From DUVY01 sp036562755 (GTDB lineage Bacteria > Bacillota > Clostridia > Christensenellales > DUVY01): a stretch of DNA of 5,707 bases. A program made the translations under genes and the position numbers. A model generated the notes under the pieces. The model saw nothing but the letters and a program-made list of their open reading frames with translations. It ran no database searches and was not told the DNA's origin. Shown one piece after another: positions 1 to 5,546 of this stretch (position 1 is the stretch's first letter; every line of letters starts with the position of its first letter). The stretch lies in NCBI GenBank assembly GCA_036562755.1, contig DATCJN010000045.1:1-5707 (forward strand), given 5' to 3'.

Positions 1-77
1 TTTTTCGCGTTTAGCTCTTGAATCTTTTTCAAAAGCTTAGGGTCAACGAAAGGTCCTTTTTTTACCGATCTGCTCAT
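1..77 (-). CDS. rpsS: Small ribosomal subunit protein uS19, N-terminal fragment (cut by window edge)
   Basis: The first 25 codons are present and read MSRSVKKGPFVDPKLLKKI and onward, the characteristic S19 N-terminus (SRSxKKGPFVD). The protein is known to sit in the head of the 30S subunit, next to S13, and to contact 16S rRNA. The start is the ATG at 75-77, with an AGAGG ribosome binding site about 8 bases upstream. It begins 13 bases after the rplB stop, the usual order (L2 then S19) in the S10 operon. The rest of the gene lies beyond position 1, so completeness cannot be judged. Confidence 0.96.
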   Translation of the reverse strand, partial: MSRSVKKGPFVDPKLLKKIQELNAK

Positions 78-90
78 TTAGCTAACCTCT

Positions 91-918
91 TTAATTGATT
101 CGTTTGACAATAAATCTGTCGGAACGATTCTTTTTCTTTCTAGTTTTTAAGCCCATCGCTTTCTTGCCCCAAGGCGTCATAGGGCTGGGCATACCAACGG
201 GGGACTTGCCTTCGCCACCGCCGTGAGGGTGATCGACAGGGTTCATAACAAAGCCGCGGACGATAGGTCTAACGCCCAAATGACGGGTGCGTCCGGCTTT
301 GCCTAAGCTTACAAGCTCGCTGTCAAGATTGCCTACTTGACCGATGGTAGCGCGGCAGGATATGGGAACCATTCTCATTTCGCCGCTAGGCAATCTAAGC
401 GTAGCGTATTTGCCTTCTTTAGCCATTAATTGCGCCGCAGCGCCCGCGGTTCTTGCGAGTTGTCCGCCGCGCTTAGGCTGAAGCTCAATATTATGAACCA
501 TAGTACCTACGGGCACATATTCCAAAGGCATAGCGTTGCCCACTTTGATATCAACATTTGCGCCGGATACTACGGTATCTCCCACTTGCAATCCCAAAGG
601 CGCTAAGATATATCTCTTTTCGCCGTCGGCATAATGAAGCAACGCGATAAACGCCGTGCGGTTAGGGTCGTATTCGATAGCCGCTACTTTTGCGGGGATG
701 TTGTCCTTATCGCGCTTGAAATCTATAATACGATATTTGCGTCTGCCGCCGCCGCCTATATGTCTGACGGTGATTTTGCCTTGGTTATTGCGTCCGCCTG
801 TGCGGTTAAGACTGACTGTTAACGACTTTTCGGGCTCTTTCTTGGTGATAACCGAATAGTCCAATACAGTCTTAAATCTCGTTCCCGGCGTTATAGGTCT
901 TAGTCTTTTAATAGCCAT
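91..918 (-). CDS. rplB: Large ribosomal subunit protein uL2
   Basis: L2 is a 23S rRNA-binding protein needed for subunit association and peptidyl transferase centre assembly. The product is 275 residues, close to the 273 of E. coli L2. Visible hallmarks are an N-terminal basic segment (MAIKRLRPITPGTR), the RNA-binding core with HIGGGGRRKYR, and the near-invariant NPVDHPHGGGEG motif around residues 225-236 that carries the conserved histidine near the catalytic centre. The C-terminal tail is rich in lysine and arginine. I chose the ATG at 916-918 because AAGGAG sits 6 bases upstream and MAIK is the family start. A longer in-frame reading from 945 would overlap rplW and lacks support. Its ribosome binding site overlaps the rplW stop, with a gap of 10 bases between the genes, which suggests coupled translation. 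Nothing is odd. Confidence 0.98.
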   Translation of the reverse strand: MAIKRLRPITPGTRFKTVLDYSVITKKEPEKSLTVSLNRTGGRNNQGKITVRHIGGGGRRKYRIIDFKRDKDNIPAKVAAIEYDPNRTAFIALLHYADGEKRYILAPLGLQVGDTVVSGANVDIKVGNAMPLEYVPVGTMVHNIELQPKRGGQLARTAGAAAQLMAKEGKYATLRLPSGEMRMVPISCRATIGQVGNLDSELVSLGKAGRTRHLGVRPIVRGFVMNPVDHPHGGGEGKSPVGMPSPMTPWGKKAMGLKTRKKKNRSDRFIVKRIN

Positions 919-928
919 TGTTTTCTCC

Positions 929-1222
929 TTATGCCAGACTGTCAAACAAATCTATGGACTTGGAGTCCTTAGTCAATTGTATGATTGCCTTTTTATAAGA
1001 GGGCGTCATTCCCTCGTGCATGCCTTGTCTTTTTAGTTTGCCGCGCGCGTTAATGGTGTTTACGCTCTCGACAGATACTTTAAAAATTTCTTCAATAGCT
1101 TGCTTTATTTGCTTTTTATTAGCCTTTTTGTTGACTATAAAGGTATATTTCTTAGATTGTATTCCGTCATAACTCTTTTCGGACATAACGGGTTTTATGA
1201 TGATATCATAAGGATTATTCAT
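929..1222 (-). CDS. rplW: Large ribosomal subunit protein uL23
   Basis: L23 lies at the polypeptide tunnel exit and, from family knowledge, is the docking site for trigger factor and signal recognition particle. The product is 97 residues, a normal length. The N-terminus MNNPYDIIIKPVMSEKS contains the SEKS segment; Glu15 here corresponds to the E. coli Glu18 that anchors trigger factor. The central stretch FKVSVESVNTINARGKLKRQG is the conserved VxxVNT...GKxKR rRNA-binding part. The start is the ATG at 1220-1222, which has GAGGAGG nine bases upstream. A six-residue longer reading from 1240 is possible but would swallow that site. The first 8 bases overlap the end of rplD (ATGAATAA), so translation is probably coupled to L4. 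Confidence 0.96.
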   Translation of the reverse strand: MNNPYDIIIKPVMSEKSYDGIQSKKYTFIVNKKANKKQIKQAIEEIFKVSVESVNTINARGKLKRQGMHEGMTPSYKKAIIQLTKDSKSIDLFDSLA

Positions 1223-1844
1223 TACCGTAAGCCTCCTCAATCTTCTTGACCGCGCTCTTTAGCATAACGACCTTATTATGACGGACAACATCATAAACAT
1301 TTATAAAATCCGTGCAAATCGTGTTTACTGTAGGTATGTTCCTAGAAGCTCTGACTACGCTTTCGTCGAGTTCAGGCAACACCAATAGCACGCTCTTGTC
1401 TAGTTTCAGATTCTTCAAAACATCGGCAACCTCTCTGGTTTTTGCGGAAACGAGCTTAAGATCGTCCAAAACCATAATCTCATCGTCCAAAACTTTCGCG
1501 CTTAATGCCGACAATAAAGCCAATCTCTTAGCTTTCTTGTTGATCTTTTGAGAAAAATCTCTGGGCTTAGGCGCAAAAACTACGCCGCCGTGATACCATT
1601 GAGGCGCGCGAATAGAGCCTTGACGCGCTCTACCTGTCTTCTTTTGTCTCCAAGGCTTTCTGCCGCCGCCTCTAACTTCGGCGCGCGTCAGAGCGCTCTT
1701 GGTGCCTTGTCTGCGGTTGGCTAGTTGAGCGACTATAACTTGGTGTATTAAGGGCTTGTTTACTTCTTGCCCAAAAACCTTATCGCTTAGCTCAATAGAA
1801 CCGACTATTTCTCCGCTTTGATTATATACATTAACTTTAGGCAT
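1215..1844 (-). CDS. rplD: Large ribosomal subunit protein uL4
   Basis: L4 binds domain I of 23S rRNA and sends a long loop into the exit tunnel; changes there are known to affect macrolide sensitivity. In E. coli it is also the repressor of the S10 operon; whether that holds here is unknown. The product has 209 residues, typical for the family (E. coli 201). The tunnel loop is easily seen at about residues 58-90 (RGGGRKPWRQKKTGRARQGS, then IRAPQWYHGG), followed by PKPRDFSQKINKKAKRLAL. The C-terminal half is the alternating alpha/beta domain. The start is the ATG at 1842-1844 with AAGGAG 9 bases upstream; that site begins within the rplC stop codon (TAAGGAG). Its last 8 bases overlap rplW. 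Confidence 0.97.
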   Translation of the reverse strand: MPKVNVYNQSGEIVGSIELSDKVFGQEVNKPLIHQVIVAQLANRRQGTKSALTRAEVRGGGRKPWRQKKTGRARQGSIRAPQWYHGGVVFAPKPRDFSQKINKKAKRLALLSALSAKVLDDEIMVLDDLKLVSAKTREVADVLKNLKLDKSVLLVLPELDESVVRASRNIPTVNTICTDFINVYDVVRHNKVVMLKSAVKKIEEAYGNE

Positions 1845-1857
1845 ATCTTAATTCTCC

Positions 1858-2496
1858 TTATCTTGCGGACTTCACAGCTTGACGGACAGCAACCAGCCCG
1901 CCCTTAGGTCCGGGAACCGAACCTTTTACAAGCAAAATATTCTTTTCAGCGTCAACCTTGACTACCTCAAGATTTTGAATGGTTACTTTTTCATGCCCAT
2001 AATGTCCGGGCATGTTTCTGTTTTTGAAAACTCTGCCGGGATCGGTGTGAGCGCCCATAGAACCTACTTCTCTATGAACAGGGCCTGTACCGTGCGACAT
2101 CTTTAGGCGGCGGGCATTCCAGCGTTTAATGGTGCCCGAAAATCCGCGACCTCTGGTAATTCCGCTTACATCGACAAAATCGCCGGTTTGAAAAATGTCG
2201 CATTTTATTTCATCGCCCGCTTTATAATCGGACGCGTTGGACAATTTGAATTCTTTTAAAAATCTCTTGGGAGTAAGACCTGCTTTCTTTAGATGGCCCA
2301 AAACAGGCTTGTTAACGCTCTTTTCCTTAGTATCAAGAAAGGCTACTTGAACGGCGCTGTAACCGTCCTTTTCTTCCGTCTTGACCTGGGAAACATAACA
2401 CGGGCCGGCCTCGATAACCGTTACGGGTATAACCGTGCCGTCCTCGGAAAATACCTGAGTCATTCCTAATTTTTTTCCTAATATAGCTTTATTCAT
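1858..2496 (-). CDS. rplC: Large ribosomal subunit protein uL3
   Basis: L3 is one of the first proteins to bind 23S rRNA during 50S assembly and reaches towards the peptidyl transferase centre. The product is 212 residues (E. coli 209). The N-terminus MNKAILGKKLGMTQVF is diagnostic. The middle holds VDVSGITRGRGFSGTIKRW, and the extended loop near the catalytic centre reads MSHGTGPVHREVGSMGAHTD, then PGRVFKNRNMPGHYG. The end, GSVPGPKGGLVAVRQA, is the standard C-terminal signature. The start is the ATG at 2494-2496, with GGAGG about 10 bases upstream. It follows rpsJ after 23 bases and precedes rplD by 13 bases. It shows no truncation or missing motif. Confidence 0.98.
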   Translation of the reverse strand: MNKAILGKKLGMTQVFSEDGTVIPVTVIEAGPCYVSQVKTEEKDGYSAVQVAFLDTKEKSVNKPVLGHLKKAGLTPKRFLKEFKLSNASDYKAGDEIKCDIFQTGDFVDVSGITRGRGFSGTIKRWNARRLKMSHGTGPVHREVGSMGAHTDPGRVFKNRNMPGHYGHEKVTIQNLEVVKVDAEKNILLVKGSVPGPKGGLVAVRQAVKSAR

Positions 2497-2519
2497 CGTA
2501 ATACGTCCTCCGGCAAGCC

Positions 2520-2828
2520 TTACAACTTGATCTTGATATCAACGCCTGCGGGCAAGTCGAGCTTCATAAGACTGTCGACCGTTTTTGCCGACGGGCTGTA
2601 AATATCTATCAAACGCTTGTGCGTTCTTATTTCGAATTGCTCTCTCGAGTCTTTGTACTTATGAGGCGCGCGCAAGATTGTAACGATTTCTTTTTCGGTG
2701 GGAAGCGGGATAGGGCCGCTGACCTTGCCGCCCGTTCTCTTGGCGGTTTCGACAATCTTTAACGCGGATTGATCCACCAAATCATGCTCATAAGCTTTTA
2801 GATTGATTCTGATTCTTTGTCCTGCCAT
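2520..2828 (-). CDS. rpsJ: Small ribosomal subunit protein uS10 (also NusE), first gene of the operon
   Basis: S10 is a 30S head protein and, as NusE, a partner of NusB in transcription antitermination (family knowledge). The product has 102 residues, the standard length. It starts MAGQRIRINLKAYEHDLVDQ and contains GPIPLPTEKEIVTILRAPHK, followed by the family motif EIRTHKRLIDIYSPSAKTVD and the end LPAGVDIKIKL. The start is the ATG at 2826-2828. The best ribosome binding site, GGAGG, lies about 15 bases upstream, longer than the spacing seen at the other genes of this operon, so initiation may be weaker or structure-dependent. It is the first gene after a leader of about 258 nt that begins at the promoter near 3093-3121. 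Confidence 0.98.
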   Translation of the reverse strand: MAGQRIRINLKAYEHDLVDQSALKIVETAKRTGGKVSGPIPLPTEKEIVTILRAPHKYKDSREQFEIRTHKRLIDIYSPSAKTVDSLMKLDLPAGVDIKIKL

Positions 2829-3086
2829 GTCTTTTATTTATAACCTCCAAATTGCTCTACTTAAGCTAACTCATACAATGCGCCGTGTGTTTCATATTTG
2901 TTACATTTTTTTACGGCTTTTTTTAAAAAGCCGCTAAAAAAAGTAAAAATATTTTTAGCTTAAGCCGTTCCCGATAGATTAGGAACATAGATCCGCCGAA
3001 GTTATCCGATTAGGCGCTGCAATTATTTCGCCTAGGTAACCTTCGGGTTCATCTCCCCAAAAAAACGCTGTGTTCAGCGAACACGC
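2829..3086 (-). ncRNA. Structured 5' leader of the S10 operon, class not recognised
   Basis: The RNA is predicted from the promoter at 3093-3121 (start near 3086) to the rpsJ ATG. A closing helix pairs AAGC-(G)-UGUUC (3088-3079) with GAACGGCUU (2970-2962). Inside it are a small GCUG/CAGC hairpin, a U7 stretch, GGGGAGAUGAACCC, and a long hairpin (2996-3046). That hairpin has CCGAA/UUCGG and GUUA/UAAC outer helices and a UAGGCG/CGCCUA inner helix with a 12-nt loop. Downstream are an 8-bp GCUAAAAA/UUUUUAGC stem and a competing 17-bp hairpin (2906-2942). The fold was drawn by eye. Ribosomal autoregulation or ligand sensing are both possible. Known classes I compared from memory (c-di-AMP, SAM, TPP, lysine, T-box) do not fit their consensus. 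If the start site is further upstream, the helix would still be present. Confidence 0.6.
2906..2942. repeat. Long inverted repeat in the S10 leader
   Basis: CGGCTTTTT (2914-2922) and AAAAAGCCG (2925-2933) form a 9-bp perfect stem with a 2-base spacer. After a one-base bulge at 2934, TTTTTTTA (2906-2913) pairs with TAAAAAAA (2935-2942), for 17 pairs in all. Neither strand has a T run directly after the hairpin, so it is not a standard terminator. In the minus-strand RNA the 2933-2942 side can alternatively pair with 2952-2959, so the two stems exclude each other. It ends about 78 bases before the rpsJ start codon. Confidence 0.7.
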
Positions 3087-3114
3087 TTATATATTGTAAT
3101 ATAAGCGTTTTTTT
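3084..3114 (+). terminator. Inverted repeat with T run: plus-strand terminator or promoter operator
   Basis: CGCTTATAT (3084-3092) and ATATAAGCG (3099-3107) form a perfect 9-bp inverted repeat with a 6-base spacer, followed on the plus strand by seven T residues (3108-3114). This is the layout of an intrinsic terminator for plus-strand transcription, but no plus-strand gene lies upstream. It could stop antisense transcription coming out of the S10 operon. Because its spacer is precisely the -10 box of the minus-strand promoter, it could instead, or also, be a protein-binding operator. The stem is AU-rich, so termination may be modest. Confidence 0.5.
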
Positions 3115-3121
3115 ATGTCAA
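3093..3121 (-). promoter_or_regulatory. Main S10 operon promoter, sigma-A type
   Basis: On the minus strand, a perfect -35 box TTGACA (3121-3116) is followed by a 17-base spacer and the -10 box TACAAT (3098-3093), one mismatch from consensus. The spacer contains an A run. Transcription should start at about 3086-3088, giving a leader of about 258 nt before rpsJ. This is the strongest promoter visible upstream of the operon. The -10 box occupies exactly the centre of an inverted repeat (3084-3107), which may let a dimeric protein compete with RNA polymerase. Confidence 0.8.
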
Positions 3122-3239
3122 GAAAATAACACAACCTTTCTAATTTTTTAAAGACGACTTTTTTGTTTTGGACGGTTAATTTTTTGATTTAAAAAATCCT
3201 AAAAACTCTTATAGGCATTAGAATCGTTAAGACTTGCTT

Positions 3240-3268
3240 AGTTTATAATAAAATAATTATAAAGTCAA
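3240..3268 (-). promoter_or_regulatory. Possible second upstream promoter for the S10 operon
   Basis: On the minus strand TTGACT (3268-3263), one mismatch from the -35 consensus, is followed by a 17-base spacer and TAAACT (3245-3240), which matches four of six -10 positions. A transcript from here would begin near 3233 and run through the main promoter into the leader. In DNA this AT-rich such matches arise by chance, so support is weak. Confidence 0.3.
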
Positions 3269-3459
3269 TTTTTTGGTTTATCTTTATAGAAATCATTATT
3301 TTAGCTCAAAATTTTGCCTTGCCGATAAAGCCAAATACTTTTAAAAAGTATAATTTTATCTAATACGTCTTTATTTGTCTAATTATTTATTTATATACGT
3401 AAATTTTTAAAATATCACAATATTGTTAAAAATATGTTTATTTTTTGTCGCAAATCACA

Positions 3460-3465
3460 TATAAT
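3460..3465 (+). promoter_or_regulatory. Probable -10 box for the DUF4234 gene
   Basis: A perfect TATAAT sits 38 bases before the ATG at 3504, which would give a leader of roughly 32 bases. An overlapping alternative TATAGT lies at 3466-3471. No good -35 box is at the expected spacing; the best are T-rich matches around 3437-3450. Confidence is therefore limited. Confidence 0.45.
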
Positions 3466-3503
3466 TATAGTAATTGTTTTTGAGTGGGGGGGTTTTTGTT
3501 TTT

Positions 3504-3821
3504 ATGAAAAAAAGATCTCTATTGCTTATGGCAATTTTGTATTTATTTACAGGAATTTATTCTTTATATTGGTACATAAAGTTTCAAATGGAATTGAAAA
3601 AAGCTACGGGTAAAGGTTTTGGCGGTTTAGGTCACTTTTTGATGACGATTCTTACTTTGGGCATATATTACATTTATTGGCAATACGCCGCAGGAAAGAG
3701 ATTGGCTAAATTAGGAGCAAGCGACTTAAGCGTAATATATCTAATATTGTTTTTTACTACGGCAGGAGCGCTCACGCCTTTTATTATGCAAGCTCAAGCC
3801 AACGGCGTAGCAAAGAAATAA
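3504..3821 (+). CDS. DUF4234-like small integral membrane protein
   Basis: The product has 105 residues. It appears to belong to the DUF4234 family, recognised by LYWYIKFQMELKKATGKGF and LGIYYIYWQYAAGKRL; the family has no established function. Three hydrophobic segments are visible, at about residues 6-27, 43-62 and 75-96, with lysine/arginine-rich turns between them and a KK terminus. Segments one and two repeat the pattern GIYxxYW(9)LxK (residues 17-33 and 53-69). I chose the ATG at 3504 over a TTG at 3474 because MKKRS is a typical membrane-protein start. The preceding G run (3484-3492) may act as a non-standard ribosome binding site, about 11 bases upstream. The gene stands alone, with its own terminator downstream, and converges on the ABC operon. 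Confidence 0.85.
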   Translation: MKKRSLLLMAILYLFTGIYSLYWYIKFQMELKKATGKGFGGLGHFLMTILTLGIYYIYWQYAAGKRLAKLGASDLSVIYLILFFTTAGALTPFIMQAQANGVAKK

Positions 3822-3848
3822 ACTCAAAGCTTATATATAATAATGTAT

Positions 3849-3888
3849 AATCCCTTTTTTGCGGCAAGCGTTAAAAAAGGGATTTTTT
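3849..3888 (+). terminator. Intrinsic terminator of the DUF4234 gene
   Basis: AATCCCTTTTTT (3849-3860) pairs perfectly with AAAAAAGGGATT (3873-3884) across a 12-base loop, and a run of six T residues (3883-3888) follows on the plus strand. It begins 27 bases after the stop codon at 3821. No T run follows the hairpin on the minus strand, so the direction is clear. Confidence 0.9.
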
Positions 3889-3914
3889 ATTTTAAATATC
3901 ATTAAGCAAAAGGT

Positions 3915-3948
3915 AAAAATAACCGCCTTTTTCTAAAAGGCGGTTATT
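3915..3948 (-). terminator. Intrinsic terminator of the ABC exporter operon
   Basis: AATAACCGCCTTTT (3918-3931) and AAAAGGCGGTTATT (3935-3948) form a perfect 14-bp stem with a 3-base loop. Read on the minus strand, the hairpin ends in a run of five T residues (3919-3915), two of them inside the stem. It lies about 28 bases past the permease stop. The plus-strand side lacks a T run, so it serves the minus strand. It faces the terminator at 3849-3888, so the two convergent units are insulated from each other. Confidence 0.85.
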
Positions 3949-3976
3949 ATAAACTTATCATTATTATTTATTTCTA

Positions 3977-4807
3977 TTAAGCGCAGTTTAAATCTTTCTT
4001 TTGGTATCTAAAATATCCCCAGATATTTAAGGCTATAGCAGGGACAAGCCAGATAACGATAGGCTGCCAATTAAATGTTATTTTTCCGCCGACAGCAAGC
4101 CCCGACATGTTCATGACGTTGAAGATAAATAGATAGTTTAAATGAGTTATCCAATTGATTTTTTCATACAAGAATGTGATTAAAACTGAAACAATCGCAT
4201 AAACAAAATATAAAACAATGCCGGACAAAATGCATATCGCAAGATAGTTTTTGCCCTTTTTTACGCCCGCTGCGCCATACATCAAAAGCCCGAAAATAAA
4301 GTTCATTAACAATAAGCCCGCTTGAAGAGTAAAATAATCGCCTATATTGAAGTTAAATTTAAATTGATTAAACGCTATTATCAGCAAAAAGTTAACAAGC
4401 GCTGTCGCCGCCTAAACATCAATAATATTGACAAAAAACGAAAGCAATTGAGTTATATACATCTTTTTTCTGGATATGGGATGGGCGAATAAAAATTCGG
4501 TAGTGTTTTTGCTTTCGTCTTTTAACAACGCCGCCATGGCGACAATAGAACTAAAAATCAAAAACATAGTCAAGGTGTCGGCATCAAACGACAAAGCGTA
4601 AAAACTAAAAATATTTAGATTATTAATAGGCGCAGCTTCGGGCGGCAATATATCGATAGTTGAGATCAATAAAAACACCCCTAAATTCAGCATAACGATA
4701 GCGGTCATAACGACAAACCACACTATCAAAAAGGTTTTGCTTTGCAATATGGTATTTTCGATTAATCCGGTATTTATATATTTGTTAGTTTTTTTCGCGT
4801 TTTACAT
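3977..4807 (-). pseudogene. ABC-2 type transporter permease, broken by two in-frame stops
   Basis: This is the membrane partner of the ATPase encoded just upstream. The reading frame spans 276 positions from the ATG at 4805-4807 to the TAA at 3977-3979. The second codon is TAA (4802-4804), and a TAG sits in frame at 4412-4414. Between and after the stops the frame stays open and family-like: a first membrane segment (KTFLIVWFVVMTAIVMLNLG), a second (TLTMFLIFSSIVAMAALL), the cytoplasmic ABC-2 motif TTEFLFAHPISRKKMY, then four more hydrophobic segments ending GYFRYQKKD. The ATG has AGGA about 9 bases upstream and starts 13 bases after the ATPase stop. The only later in-frame start of note is a TTG at 4747 without a ribosome binding site. 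Two separate stops argue for a pseudogene; a sequence error would need to have happened twice. Confidence 0.8.
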
Positions 4808-4820
4808 GGCTTATTTTCCT

Positions 4821-5520
4821 TTAAATATAATATTGCATAAAGGTTTTCTCTAAATCGCCTATTTCTTTAGACAACTCTTTTACGTCTATTACGTCGACTA
4901 TCCTGCCTTTTCTTATTATCGCGGCTTGATCGCAAACTTTTTGGACGTCGCTTAGGATATGAGTGGACAATAACACAGTCGCTCCGCGCTGGCGTTCTTG
5001 TTCTATCAAGTTAAAGAATTTTTGCTGCATTACGGGGTCAAGCCCGCTTGTCGATTCGTCCAAAATCAAAAGTTCGGAACTGTGCATCAGGGCAAAAATA
5101 ATGCTGACCTTTTTTGCGTTGCCGAAAGAAAGTTGTTTGCCTTTTTTGCGAACGTCAAGTTCAAATAATTCGATAAGCTCTTTTACCCTTTGCGTTCCGC
5201 AGCATCTTAATCTTGCGGAATATTCGAATAATTCTTTTACGGTAAGCTTTTTATAAAAAATCGACTCAGCTGGCACGTATCCTACGCGGCTTTTTATCTC
5301 TTCGTCATAAGCGAAAACGTCTTTAGAAAAGATTTGCGCGCTGCCCCGACGCGGGAAAAAGCAAACCCATAAGTATTCTAATAGTAGTGGATTTGCCCGC
5401 GCCGTTAGGTCCGATAAATCCATAAATCTTGCCCTGCTCGACGCTGAAAGTCACGTCTTCGATGTCCATTTTATTTCCGTAATATTTTTTTAAGTTGTTG
5501 ACTTGAATTACAGGCGCCAT
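4821..5520 (-). pseudogene. ABC transporter ATPase (ABC-2 exporter type), frameshifted
   Basis: This is the nucleotide-binding subunit of a putative exporter. The ATG at 5518-5520 has AAGGAG 6 bases upstream. The first frame gives MAPVIQVNNLKKYYGNK, the aromatic A-loop region and Walker A GPNGAGKST (residues 37-45), then fails after LLFPASG and stops at 5323. The rest is in another frame: SAQIFSKDVF, a Q-loop-like VGYVPAES (79-86), signature LSFGNAKK (130-137), Walker B LLILDE (150-155), D-loop SGLD (158-161) and H-loop STH (185-187). Dropping one G from GGGG (plus-strand C run 5344-5347) restores an unbroken 232-residue protein of family length. Departures from consensus are LSFGN for LSGGQ, Ser for Pro after Walker B (DESTSGLD), and no Gln in the Q-loop region. 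Without correction only a 65-residue fragment would be made. Confidence 0.85.
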
Positions 5521-5546
5521 AAAAAACTCCTTAATAAAAAATAACG

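Larger units (their letters stand above)
3122..3473. other. AT-rich intergenic region without a gene
   Basis: About 350 bases separate the divergently oriented S10 promoter and the DUF4234 gene. Stops are dense in all frames and no ORF has a credible ribosome binding site. It holds a possible secondary promoter (3240-3268), a short near-palindrome ATACTTTT-A-AAAAGTAT at 3335-3351 and the promoter region of the downstream gene. Base composition is far more AT-rich than the ribosomal genes. I see no RNA gene or remnant coding sequence in it. Confidence 0.6.

Noticed and set aside
634..859. Plus-strand ORFs inside rplB (and similar ones inside rplD, rplC and the ATPase)
   Set aside because: They lie opposite strongly conserved genes, lack ribosome binding sites and have no recognisable protein features.
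2866..2895. Nine-codon leader peptide ORF on the minus strand upstream of rpsJ
   Set aside because: It has no ribosome binding site and no run of regulatory codons; very short ORFs of this kind are frequent by chance.
2962..3088. Resemblance of the leader to the c-di-AMP (ydaO) riboswitch through GCUGAAC and U-run followed by GGGG
   Set aside because: The conserved 3' half of that class (CCCGxCAGCUAAC) is absent and the helix order does not match. The similarity is limited to a few short strings.
2962..3114. A plus-strand non-coding RNA (6S-like rod) ending at the T run near 3114
   Set aside because: Any fold on one strand appears mirrored on the other. The strong promoter is on the minus strand, I found no convincing plus-strand promoter upstream, and conserved 6S bubble sequences are not evident.
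4412..4414. UAG as a reassigned sense codon, since all intact genes here end in TAA
   Set aside because: The sample of stops is tiny, the same gene also carries TAA at codon 2, and the partner ATPase is frameshifted. Gene decay explains all three together.
5340..5352. Programmed frameshifting in the ATPase at TCGGGGCAG
   Set aside because: No slippery heptamer, stimulatory structure or internal ribosome binding site is evident, and ABC ATPases are not known to need one. A one-base homopolymer insertion is simpler.
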